Below are positions 27,821 through 35,377 of a DNA stretch of 64,000 nucleotides, one piece after another. Both the position numbers and the translations under genes were made by a program. Origin of the DNA: Phytohabitans flavus (GTDB lineage Bacteria > Actinomycetota > Actinomycetes > Mycobacteriales > Micromonosporaceae); the NCBI RefSeq assembly GCF_011764545.1, contig NZ_AP022870.1:5192001-5256000 (forward strand), written 5' to 3'. The stretch's first letter is position 1; every line of letters begins with the position of its first letter. The notes under the pieces are model-generated. The model was not told the origin of the DNA and searched no databases. It saw only the letters and a list, made by a program, of their open reading frames with translations.

Positions 27821-29035
27821 ATGAGCGGGTCCCGAGGCATGTGGTCCGGTGCGGCGCTGGTGTTCGCCGCCGTCGATGTGGCATACATGCTGCTGTTGCG
27901 CTCGTCCAGCCCGCGAGGGCCGGACGAGGACCTCTTGGCGTACACGGTGAGCGGCGCCATCGCGGCGTCGCTGCCCGCGCTGGCCGCCGCGCTGGTCTGG
28001 ATCGCCTGGCGGTGGCGGGTCGGTGATCGACTGTCCGGGATGGACGGTCCGGCGCGCCTGCTGGCCGCCGCGGTCGCGACGCTGCCGGCCGACCGCCGCG
28101 ACTGGGGTGCGGCGATGACCGCCGAGCTGGCGCAGGTGCGGCGCCGCCGGGAGCGGTGGCGGTTCGCGGCCGGCTGCGCCCGCACCGCGGTGTTCCCGCC
28201 GCGCGGGCACCGGGCGCTGGTGGCCGCGGTCGCGGCGCTGGCCGTCGCGGTGGTGGCCGGCAGCTGGCTGGCCGCCGGTCGCGCGCTGCCCGAGCTGCGG
28301 GTCTTCGCGGTGACGTTCGCCGGGCTAGTCGGCCTCCTGGCCACGGTGGCCGCGTCCCGCGCGCGGCGGCCGCGCCGGCCGGCGGCGGGCCTGTCCATCG
28401 CGGTCGTCGGGCTGGCCGGCGTGGCCGCGTCCGTCGCGCTCACCGGCTACTACCTGCGCACCGACGCGTCGGTGGTGCTGGACTACCCGAACGCGATCAT
28501 GCTGGCGGTCGGGCTCGCAATCGGCTTGTGGCTCTCGCTCGTCCCGCCGCGGGCGCTGACCACGAGCCGCCGTGCGCGTCGTGCCGGCCTCGGCGTCGGG
28601 GTGGCGATCGCCGGCGGCCTCGCGCTGAACGCACAGCTCAACGACATCGCCGCCGGCCAGAGCCTCGGCATGTACGTCATCGCCGTCCCGGTCACCGCCC
28701 TGTTCCTGACCGCGTTCTTCGTCACGGTGGCCGACCGCTCCTTCTGGGCCGGACTCCAGTCGGCGGTGTGGACGGTGGTGACCGCCTGCCTGCTGGGCTT
28801 CGCCGTATACCTCGTCGAGGCGTTCCGCTACTGGCGCGCCGGCGTGCACCCCATCGACGGAGATGGCATCTACGGTGCCACCGGCACGCAGCTACAGGAA
28901 GCCATCGGGTGGATGCTCGCCGCTGTCCCGCTGATCGCGCTGCCGTTCGCCGTCTTCGGGGCCGCTCTCGGCACCCTCAGCAGCGGTCCCCGCGCCGCCG
29001 TCACCGGGGTCGTGCCAACCTCGGAGAGTAATTAG
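27821..29035 (+). CDS. Multi-spanning membrane protein of unknown function
   Basis: 404 aa with about ten hydrophobic segments. The stretch LPADRRDWGAAMTAELAQVRRRRERWRFAAGCA is a signature seen in membrane proteins encoded beside PadR regulators in actinomycetes, but no PadR gene is adjacent here. The C-terminal part has QLQEAIGWMLAAVPLIALPFA. No catalytic motif. It stands between the GH9 gene and the aminotransferase gene without overlap. Confidence 0.75.
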   Translation: MSGSRGMWSGAALVFAAVDVAYMLLLRSSSPRGPDEDLLAYTVSGAIAASLPALAAALVWIAWRWRVGDRLSGMDGPARLLAAAVATLPADRRDWGAAMTAELAQVRRRRERWRFAAGCARTAVFPPRGHRALVAAVAALAVAVVAGSWLAAGRALPELRVFAVTFAGLVGLLATVAASRARRPRRPAAGLSIAVVGLAGVAASVALTGYYLRTDASVVLDYPNAIMLAVGLAIGLWLSLVPPRALTTSRRARRAGLGVGVAIAGGLALNAQLNDIAAGQSLGMYVIAVPVTALFLTAFFVTVADRSFWAGLQSAVWTVVTACLLGFAVYLVEAFRYWRAGVHPIDGDGIYGATGTQLQEAIGWMLAAVPLIALPFAVFGAALGTLSSGPRAAVTGVVPTSESN

Positions 29036-29119
29036 TTTCGCCTTAAGCCTTTCTGTGGGATCGAACTTCGTCTCCGGGCGCTTCGTACCGCCCCACGACA
29101 CCCCACAGTTGGAGGCACC

Positions 29120-30355
29120 GTGCGACACGGAAACGTCGACCTTGGTCTGCTGCGCACCGGGGCGCACAGCCCGTCGGTCTTCGCGCTCAGCCGCAGCATG
29201 GGCGATGGCACACCGATCGTCGACTTCTGCATCCCGTGCAACCCGTACTTCCCCACGCCGGACATGTTCGCCGCACTCGCGCAGAACCTGGAGTCGATCC
29301 TCAAGTACTACCCGAGCGACTCCGCCGAGATCACCAACAAGTTGTGCGGCGTGCTCGGCCTGCATCAGAAGACGGTCGCGATGGCCAACGGCTCCACCGA
29401 GCTGATCACGTGGCTCGACCACCTGATGATCAAAGAGAGCATCGCGATCCCGATCCCGACGTTCGGCCGCTGGACCGACCAGCCGCTGGAGACCGGCAAG
29501 CGGGTCGACATGTTCCCCTTGCAGGAGGCCGACGGGTACGCGCTCGACCTGGAGGAGTACGTCGCGTTCATCCGCAGCCGCGGCTCCCGCGTGGCGGTGA
29601 TCTGCAACCCCAACAACCCGGACGGCGGCTTCCTGCCCCGCCGCGAGGTGCTGCGCTTCGTCGACGCGCTCACCGACCTCGACCTGGTGGTGGTCGACGA
29701 GTCGTTCATCGACTTCGTCGAGGCCGAGCGCCAGCCGTCGATCGCCCCGGACGCCGCGATCCGCCCGAACGTGGTGGTGCTCAAGAGCCTCGGCAAGAAC
29801 TTCGGCCTGCACGGCATCCGCTTCGGCTACCTGGTGGCCAACCCGCAGATCGCCAGCAAGATCGCAAAGACCCTCCCGAAGTGGAACCTCAACTCACTCG
29901 CCGAGACGGTCGTCCACATGATCCAGGACTACGAGACCGAGTACCGGGAGAGCCTGCGCCTGCTCGCCCGCGACAGGTACCAGATGGCCGACGAGCTGTC
30001 CCGCGTCCCCGGCCTGACCGTCTTCCCCTCGCAGGGCAACTTCCTGCTGGTCAAGCTCCCGCCCGGCTGGAGCGGCGTGGACCTGCGCGACTACCTACTC
30101 ACCCGGCACGGCCTCTTCGTCCGCGAGTGCGGCAACAAGCTCGGCATGACCAGCCAGTTCCTGCGCTTCGTGGTGCGCCCACAGCAGGACGTGCGGCTGC
30201 TGGTGGAGGGCATGCTCGCCTACGGCCGGTACCTGCACGGCGAGTCGAGCCATTCGCTTTCGACCAGCGACGACAGGTACGGCACGTCGACCGTGCTGGA
30301 GCCCGACAACCTGATCCCGTACCCAGGCCGCCGCAGCCTGGCCACCGCCAACTAG
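29120..30355 (+). CDS. PLP-dependent aminotransferase, class I/II (HisC/CobD-like)
   Basis: 411 aa, fold type I. The PLP lysine lies in LKSLGKNFGLHGIRFGYLV, the PN-binding NPNNPDGGFLPR and VVVDESFIDFVE motifs are present, and the C-terminal substrate Arg lies in QFLRFVVRP. The overall pattern is that of histidinol-phosphate aminotransferase-like or threonine-phosphate-decarboxylase-like enzymes; substrate unassigned. The N-terminal extension (residues 1-25) and a 50-residue polar C-terminal tail are extra. GTG 29120 has TTGGAGG six bases upstream. Confidence 0.85.
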   Translation: MRHGNVDLGLLRTGAHSPSVFALSRSMGDGTPIVDFCIPCNPYFPTPDMFAALAQNLESILKYYPSDSAEITNKLCGVLGLHQKTVAMANGSTELITWLDHLMIKESIAIPIPTFGRWTDQPLETGKRVDMFPLQEADGYALDLEEYVAFIRSRGSRVAVICNPNNPDGGFLPRREVLRFVDALTDLDLVVVDESFIDFVEAERQPSIAPDAAIRPNVVVLKSLGKNFGLHGIRFGYLVANPQIASKIAKTLPKWNLNSLAETVVHMIQDYETEYRESLRLLARDRYQMADELSRVPGLTVFPSQGNFLLVKLPPGWSGVDLRDYLLTRHGLFVRECGNKLGMTSQFLRFVVRPQQDVRLLVEGMLAYGRYLHGESSHSLSTSDDRYGTSTVLEPDNLIPYPGRRSLATAN

Positions 30356-30398
30356 ATCTTTTCAGGGTCGGGGGCACATTCAATTTCTTAAGATTTGC

Positions 30399-30518
30399 CC
30401 CGGTCCGCGCCAGTCACAGACCGCATGCTCCCGCGGGCCCCGCGCAGGCCGGCGGCTCGCTAGCGCTCCCCGAAATCCCCGACCTCCGCTGCCACGTCCG
30501 CGGTCCAAGCCCAACCCC
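30399..30518. repeat. Type B dispersed repeat, copy 2
   Basis: Closely similar to 16826-16946 over about 120 bp, same orientation. The rest of 30356-30642 carries no gene; the left half of a type D palindrome lies at 30619-30642. Confidence 0.7.
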
Positions 30519-30642
30519 GACCCGACCCGGGATCGCCGTCGGACGAGGAGCAAAGAGGTGGGTGCGCAGGCGCATTCGCTCTGCTTCCCTAGAGTGGCCG
30601 CACCGGCGTCCGCGAGAGATCGTGGTATCCAACTGCCCCTCC

Positions 30643-32263
30643 AGCTTGTTCTTTAACCTCCGGCGCCGTCGATGGCTAGTCCTGTCCTTTGTGGATTGCG
30701 GCGTGTCGGTGCTCGACGTGGGACGGCCACCGTCCGATGATCTTTCGGTTCCCTGGCAGGACACGAAAGAGCGGATGGTGGCCGTGGCCACGATTGTGGA
30801 CTACCTCGGTGGTCTGGTGTTATCCGACACGCCCGCCACGGCGTTGGCGCCGGCGGCGTGGCTGGCCGGGTTCCGGCGGGACTACTACCAGTGCCTGCGG
30901 GCGCGGACGGACGCGTTGTTCGAGCTGACCGACGCGGTGTTGTGCGCCGACGGGCCGGTGACCAGCTTGGTCGAGTTGTCGTTGACCGCCGAGCACCGAC
31001 GCGGTCACGGCGCGCTGTATGACGGCCTGAACTGGGGCGATATCGACATCGCCCGGCTGCGGGTGACGCTGGCTGGTCTGCCGCTGCCGCGCACCGCCGA
31101 TGGCCGGATCGTGTTGGCCGTCGATGTCAGTAACTGGCTGCGCCCGGAAGCGGTGACCTCGCCGGACCGGCTGTTCTGCCACGTCTACGGCCGGGCCAAA
31201 GGCCAGGCGCAGATGATCCCGGGCTGGCCGTACTCGTTCGTAGCCGCGCTGGAATCCGGCCGCACCTCATGGACCGCGATCCTGGACGCGCAACGACTCG
31301 GGCCGACCGACGACGCCACCGCGGTCACCGCCGACCAGCTCCGCGACGTCGTGAACCGGCTCATCGCCGCCGGGCACTGGCGCCACGGTGACCCGCAGAT
31401 CCTGATCGTCGCCGATACCGGCTACGACACCGCACGCCTCGCCTACGTGCTGGCCGACCTACCCGTCCAGTTGCTCGGCCGCATCCGCGCCGACCGGGTG
31501 CTTCGCCTACCCAAACCCGCCTGGGCACCAGCCGCAGTCGGTCGGCCACCCAAGCACGGGCCCGAGTTCCGCCTGGACACCCCACACACCTGGCCCACCC
31601 CGCAGCACCAGACGACCACCGACACCAGCCGGTACGGCACCGCCCGGGCGGCCAGCTGGGACCGGCTGCACCCACGGCTAACCCGCCGCACCTGCTGGAT
31701 CGACCACAAGCAGGACCTGCCAGTCATTGAGGGCACCCTCATCCGGCTGCAGGTAGACCACCTGCCCGGCGACCGCGACCCCAAACCACTCTGGTTGTGG
31801 TGCTCCGCCAACGGCGCCACCGCCGCAGACATCGACCGCTGGTGGCAGTCGTTCCTACGCCGCTTCGACCTCGAACACACCTTCCGCCTGTTCAAACAAA
31901 CCCTCGGCTGGACCCGCCCGAAACTACGCACACCCCAGGCAGCGGACCGCTGGACCTGGCTGATCATCGCCGCGCACACCCAACTCCGACTCGCCCGGCC
32001 GCTGGCCGCGGACCTACGCCGCCCCTGGGAACGACCCGCACCACCCGGCCGACTCACCCCAGCCCGCGTCCGCCGAGGATTTCGGAACATCCGCGCCACC
32101 AGCGCCCAGCCAGCCGGCGCACCGAAACCCGCCACCGCCGGCCCCGGACGCCCACCCGGCTCACACAACCGACGGCCGGCAACCCGCCACGACGTCGGCA
32201 AAACCGTCAAACGCGACCTAACCATCACCGCCCGCAAACAGCGCACAGGTTAAAGAACAAGCT
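30643..32263 (+). mobile_element. IS701-like insertion sequence, 1621 bp
   Basis: Bounded by perfect 17-bp inverted repeats, AGCTTGTTCTTTAACCT (30643-30659) and AGGTTAAAGAACAAGCT (32247-32263). It contains one intact transposase gene whose stop codon lies inside the right repeat. CC borders both ends; a longer target duplication is not visible. Intact ends and gene suggest recent insertion. Confidence 0.85.
30775..32253 (+). CDS. IS701-like DDE transposase
   Basis: 492 aa. The DDE triad fits LAVDVSNWLRP (first Asp), ILIVADTGYDTARLAY (second Asp) and RRFDLEHTFRLFKQTLGW (Glu), with the typical C-terminal basic region PGSHNRRPATRHDVGK. The frame extends upstream of 30775 but the ATG followed by GTG at 30775-30780 fits the family N-terminus VAVATIVDYLGGLV. 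No frameshift, so it may be active. Confidence 0.85.
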   Translation: MVAVATIVDYLGGLVLSDTPATALAPAAWLAGFRRDYYQCLRARTDALFELTDAVLCADGPVTSLVELSLTAEHRRGHGALYDGLNWGDIDIARLRVTLAGLPLPRTADGRIVLAVDVSNWLRPEAVTSPDRLFCHVYGRAKGQAQMIPGWPYSFVAALESGRTSWTAILDAQRLGPTDDATAVTADQLRDVVNRLIAAGHWRHGDPQILIVADTGYDTARLAYVLADLPVQLLGRIRADRVLRLPKPAWAPAAVGRPPKHGPEFRLDTPHTWPTPQHQTTTDTSRYGTARAASWDRLHPRLTRRTCWIDHKQDLPVIEGTLIRLQVDHLPGDRDPKPLWLWCSANGATAADIDRWWQSFLRRFDLEHTFRLFKQTLGWTRPKLRTPQAADRWTWLIIAAHTQLRLARPLAADLRRPWERPAPPGRLTPARVRRGFRNIRATSAQPAGAPKPATAGPGRPPGSHNRRPATRHDVGKTVKRDLTITARKQRTG

Positions 32264-32265
32264 CC

Positions 32266-32406
32266 AGAGCCTGTTGCAAAATTGCCCGACTACAGCGTGT
32301 GCGTAGAAAAACACGGCTGTGTCCGCCGCTGGCCGCCGAACGGCGGCCAGTGAGGGTCAACGCGACCCTCACTTCATGCGAATCTGGCGATTTTGCGACA
32401 GCCTCT
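32266..32406. mobile_element. 141-bp non-autonomous element (MITE-1)
   Basis: Imperfect 21-bp terminal inverted repeats: AGAGCCTGTTGCAAAATTGC (from 32266) against the complement of the end at 32386-32406 (GGCGATTTTGCGACAGCCTC). Inside are two strong hairpins, GCTGGCCGCC-type at about 32330-32352 and TGAGGGTC/GACCCTCA at 32351-32371. No coding capacity. Separated from the IS by just CC. Confidence 0.7.
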
Positions 32407-32600
32407 CCAGGGGCAACTAAGTACCACGATCTGCCAGCCGGCGGCCCGTCGTAGCGCCGATCAAGGCAAACCCAGCGCCCTTTGGGCGCGTGTCTGCCGT
32501 GGGTGGACCCCCGCCCAACCGCCGAGCCAGGTTAAAGGTTAGGCCGGAACGCGGACCGGCAGCGAGGATCGCGGTTGGCGACCACGACCTGGGGTGAGCT

Positions 32601-32644
32601 GGCCAACCGCGGAGGGTGAGGCCGCGGGAGCAGCGGTCCGGACC
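32601..32644 (-). repeat. Type A repeat fragment joined to MITE-2
   Basis: Left part of a type A copy ending in GTCCGGACC (32636-32644); the right part is replaced by the MITE-2 end. The gap 32254-33477 has no credible gene; it consists of these repeats. Confidence 0.7.
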
Positions 32645-32720
32645 CAATGGCACTCAGCCTAGTTTGATCAAGGCGACGACCTGGGCATTCTGCGAGGCTG
32701 CGCGGAGTGCCGGGGTTGGG
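32645..32720. mobile_element. MITE-2 fragment
   Basis: Starts CAATGGCACTCAGCC and shares the block at 32668-32714 with 33189-33235 of the complete copy. The other end is not recognisable, so the element is truncated or diverged. It enters the type A repeat at the same site as the complete copy. Confidence 0.55.
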
Positions 32721-32822
32721 TCGGTCGTTGAGGGCTGGTCGGGCTTTGGGGAAATCTGTTGCTGCCGCAGCGACCATCGCTTTCCCCGGAGTGGAGTCTG
32801 CGCACTCCCGACGGAAACGCTG

Positions 32823-32870
32823 GATCTAGTCGACTTTCTGCCGTCAGGACGACAGGAAGTCGACTAGATC
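32823..32870. repeat. 48-nt palindrome, 18-bp arms and 12-nt loop (first)
   Basis: GATCTAGTCGACTTTCTG (32823-32840) pairs with CAGGAAGTCGACTAGATC (32853-32870), one G-T mismatch. Same geometry as the second palindrome at 32949 but unrelated arm sequence. Confidence 0.8.
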
Positions 32871-32948
32871 TCGCGGGCTTGGCCACAGCGGCACGTCGGG
32901 TTGGACGCTTTGGCTGGTTTGTCCGCATGCCAGTCGGAGCACGCCAGC

Positions 32949-32996
32949 GATCGTGGTATTTAGCTGTCGCTATAGACGCAGCTAAATACCACGATC
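32949..32996. repeat. 48-nt palindrome, 18-bp arms and 12-nt loop (second, type D related)
   Basis: GATCGTGGTATTTAGCTG (32949-32966) and its exact complement CAGCTAAATACCACGATC (32979-32996), loop TCGCTATAGACG. The arm shares GATCGTGGTA with the split type D copy at 30619, and the left half recurs at 40967-40990. Confidence 0.85.
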
Positions 32997-33121
32997 TGCC
33001 GGATAGTGTCCGGGTGCGGCGCCGGTCGAGCGTTCACGATTCGACCGCCGGCTCTGATCGGTGCGACGCATGTGTGGGGGTCGCGGCCTCACCGCCGGCG
33101 ATGTCAGCCGAGGGGTTTGGG

Positions 33122-33350
33122 TTGTGGAACCGCGGAGGGCGAGGCCGCGGGAGCGGCGGCCTTGACCCTGCCGCTCAGCTAATTTGGTCAAGGCGATGAC
33201 CTAGGCATTCTCCGAAGGCCGCGCGGCGTGCCAGGTACGGCCGGGTCCTTGGGCGCGTCAGGGCGGCAAGGATGGGTCTGACTTCATGATCGACCTAAGT
33301 TGAGCGGCATTGGGTCCGGACCACCGCGGACGCCGCGGTAGCTCAAATCT
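33122..33350 (-). repeat. Type A repeat split by MITE-2
   Basis: Type A left half at 33122-33167 and right half at 33314-33350. The 9-bp segment GCCTTGACC (33159-33167) on one side and GTCCGGACC (33314-33322) on the other look like a mutated target duplication of the repeat core. Confidence 0.7.
33168..33313. mobile_element. Non-autonomous element MITE-2, 146 bp
   Basis: Inverted ends: left CTGCCGCTCAGCTAATTTGG, right complement CCAATGCCGCTCAACTTAGG. No coding capacity. It is inserted in the GTCCGGACC core of a type A repeat, with a probable 9-bp duplication. A related end at 32645 sits at the same type A site. Confidence 0.65.
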
Positions 33351-33477
33351 TCATCTTTTTGTTGAAAGTTCTGCGACCACCACTGTGGACGGATCCAATG
33401 GTCCTGACCAGGAAAGATCTCTCGCCGGGACCGGGGCGGGCGGCACGGCTGGCCATTGGTCGCTATCGTCGGGTGCC

Positions 33478-35166
33478 GTGAACGGGCTGCCTCGACTCGG
33501 GATCGACTTCGGTACATCGCACACGGTCGCGGTCTGCCAGTGGCGGGACGGCGGCGGGCAGCCGCTGCTCTTCGATGCCTCGCCGCTGCTGCCGTCCGCC
33601 GTGCTGGTGGACAGCCAGCGGCGCCTACTCGTGGGGCGGGACGCGCAGCGTGGTGCGCGGGCCGACCCGGCCGGTTTCGAGCCGTACCCGAAGCGGCGCG
33701 TCGACGAGGGCACGATCCTGCTCGGCGGGGCCGAGATCGGCGTACCCGACGTGATCGCGGCCGTGCTGCACCGGTGTGCCGGTGAGGCCGCGCGGGTCGC
33801 CGGCCGGCCGGTGGCCGAGGTGGTGCTGACCCACCCGGCGGCCTGGGGGCCGCGCCGGCGGGCGGTGCTGACCGGCGCCGCGGCGCGGGCCGGGATCGAC
33901 GCCCCGGTCCTGATCCCCGAGCCGGTCGCGGCCGCGGTCTATTTCACGACCGTCCACGGTGTACGCGTCCCGCCCGGGGCCGCGGTCGTCGTGTACGACC
34001 TCGGCGCGGGGACCTTCGACGTCGCCGTCGTGCGGCGCGAGGGCGAGACCGGATGGTCGGTGCTGGCCTGCGACGGCTTCGACGACCTCGGCGGCGCGGA
34101 GTTCGACGAGCTGATCGTCGACCGGCTGCGCGACCGCTTCCGCGACCAGGATCCGGAGACCTGGCGGCGGCTGACCGACCCGACGACCGCGACCGACCTC
34201 CGCGAGCGCACCACCCTGTGGGACGAGGCGCGCGCGGCCAAGGAGCAGCTGTCCCGCAACAGCGCGGCCGGCGTGCACGTGCCTTTCTACGGGGTCGAGG
34301 TGGTGACGCGGGAGGAGTTCGAGCTCGCGGCGCGCCCGCTGATCGAGCGGACGGTCAACCTCACCGTGTCGACGCTGGAGCGCGCCGGTGTGTCGCCGGG
34401 TGCGGCGGCCGGCCTGTTCCTCGTCGGCGGCTCGACGCGCATGCCCCAGGTCGCCACCCAGCTGCACCGCCGGCTCGGCATCGCGCCCACGGTGATCGAG
34501 CAGCCAGAGCTCGTGGTCGCCCAGGGCGCGGTGACGGCGGCGGCAGCCGCTTTCGTACCCCCACCACCGATCCAGCCACACGCCGCGCCACCCCAGGTAT
34601 CGAACCCGCCGGAGAGGCCGGCGCCACCCCGCAAGCGGCGACGGCGCCTGGCCGTCGCCATCGCCGCCGCCGGCACCGCGCTTGTCCTCGCCGGCGGCGC
34701 GGCCGTCTACTTCCTCACCGACCGGGAGTCCTTTCCGCTGAACGCAATCGGCCAGACCAACCACGGGGTGTTCGAGTCGGCGGAGCTGGCGGCGTTCGCC
34801 CGGCCGTGGCTCAACGAGGTCACCAACTGCAACCGGATGGGACCGGGCATCTACGGCGGCACCGTGACGGAGTACGTGCAGTGCACTGGGTCCGACGGGT
34901 CGTGGAATGTGCAGTTTCGCGCGCTCACCGACATCTCCCAGCGCGACGCCTCTCGCCAGCACCGCAAGGTGGGATACCAGGGCCGCCCGCAGTCGTACAC
35001 GGGCGAGCGCCCCGAGTCCGGGCAGCGCATCGACTACATGTACGAGCAGCAGTACCCGGTGATCTACTGGGACGACGACACCTCGGCGATGGTCGGCGAC
35101 CTGCAGGGCGACCTCGGCGCCACCACAGAAGAGCTGGCCCCGATCTGGGCCGCGCGCGTCACCTGA
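33478..35166 (+). CDS. Membrane-anchored Hsp70-family (DnaK-like ATPase) protein
   Basis: 562 aa from GTG 33478. An actin-like ATPase domain (residues 1-360) has the phosphate loops LGIDFGTSHTVAVC and VYDLGAGTFDVAVVRR, EPVAAAVYF, and the adenosine motif LFLVGGSTRMPQV. Instead of a substrate-binding beta domain there is a Pro-rich linker, basic RKRRRRLA, one membrane helix (IAAAGTALVLAGGAAVYFL) and a 130-residue extracytoplasmic domain with a Cys pair (NCNR, QCTG). Likely a membrane-linked stress or signalling ATPase, partner unknown. A longer frame upstream starts within repeat sequence. Confidence 0.85.
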   Translation: MNGLPRLGIDFGTSHTVAVCQWRDGGGQPLLFDASPLLPSAVLVDSQRRLLVGRDAQRGARADPAGFEPYPKRRVDEGTILLGGAEIGVPDVIAAVLHRCAGEAARVAGRPVAEVVLTHPAAWGPRRRAVLTGAAARAGIDAPVLIPEPVAAAVYFTTVHGVRVPPGAAVVVYDLGAGTFDVAVVRREGETGWSVLACDGFDDLGGAEFDELIVDRLRDRFRDQDPETWRRLTDPTTATDLRERTTLWDEARAAKEQLSRNSAAGVHVPFYGVEVVTREEFELAARPLIERTVNLTVSTLERAGVSPGAAAGLFLVGGSTRMPQVATQLHRRLGIAPTVIEQPELVVAQGAVTAAAAAFVPPPPIQPHAAPPQVSNPPERPAPPRKRRRRLAVAIAAAGTALVLAGGAAVYFLTDRESFPLNAIGQTNHGVFESAELAAFARPWLNEVTNCNRMGPGIYGGTVTEYVQCTGSDGSWNVQFRALTDISQRDASRQHRKVGYQGRPQSYTGERPESGQRIDYMYEQQYPVIYWDDDTSAMVGDLQGDLGATTEELAPIWAARVT

Positions 35167-35181
35167 GGCTGCTCACGCCGT

Positions 35182-35200
35182 GGCCGCCGCATAGGCGGCC
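35182..35200 (+). terminator. Terminator-like hairpin after the Hsp70-like gene
   Basis: GGCCGCC (35182-35188) and GGCGGCC (35194-35200) with a 5-nt loop, followed by TTTGGG, 15 bp after the stop codon. Confidence 0.55.
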
Positions 35201-35211
35201 TTTGGGCGCGA

Positions 35212-35279
35212 CCAAACGCGGAGGGTGAGGCCGCGGGAGCGACGGTCCGGACCACGACGGGCATCGCGGTAGCTCGAAA
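35212..35279 (-). repeat. Type A dispersed repeat, copy 4 (full)
   Basis: Full copy on the minus strand between the Hsp70-like gene and the GH13 gene, with the ACGACGGGCATCGCGG variant as in the copy at 17065. Confidence 0.8.
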
Positions 35280-35377
35280 TCCAGAAATGCCCCGCCGGAC
35301 GGTTGAATCTTCGTTTCGAACGCGTAACGTCCACCGCAGTCGATGCCGACAGTCAATGTCGATTGTGGGGGGCCAGC

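Larger units (their letters stand above)
30619..32431. repeat. Type D palindrome split by two insertions
   Basis: The left arm GATCGTGGTATCCAACTG plus CCCCTCC (30619-30642) and the right arm CCAGGGGC plus AACTAAGTACCACGATC (32407-32431) form one palindrome when the DNA between is removed. The IS701-like element and the 141-bp element sit exactly at its centre, each bordered by CC. Confidence 0.7.

Noticed and set aside
29236..30774. Long + frame running through the aminotransferase gene into the transposase
   Set aside because: Only the part from 30775 encodes the transposase; the earlier part is an off-frame reading of the aminotransferase gene and repeats.
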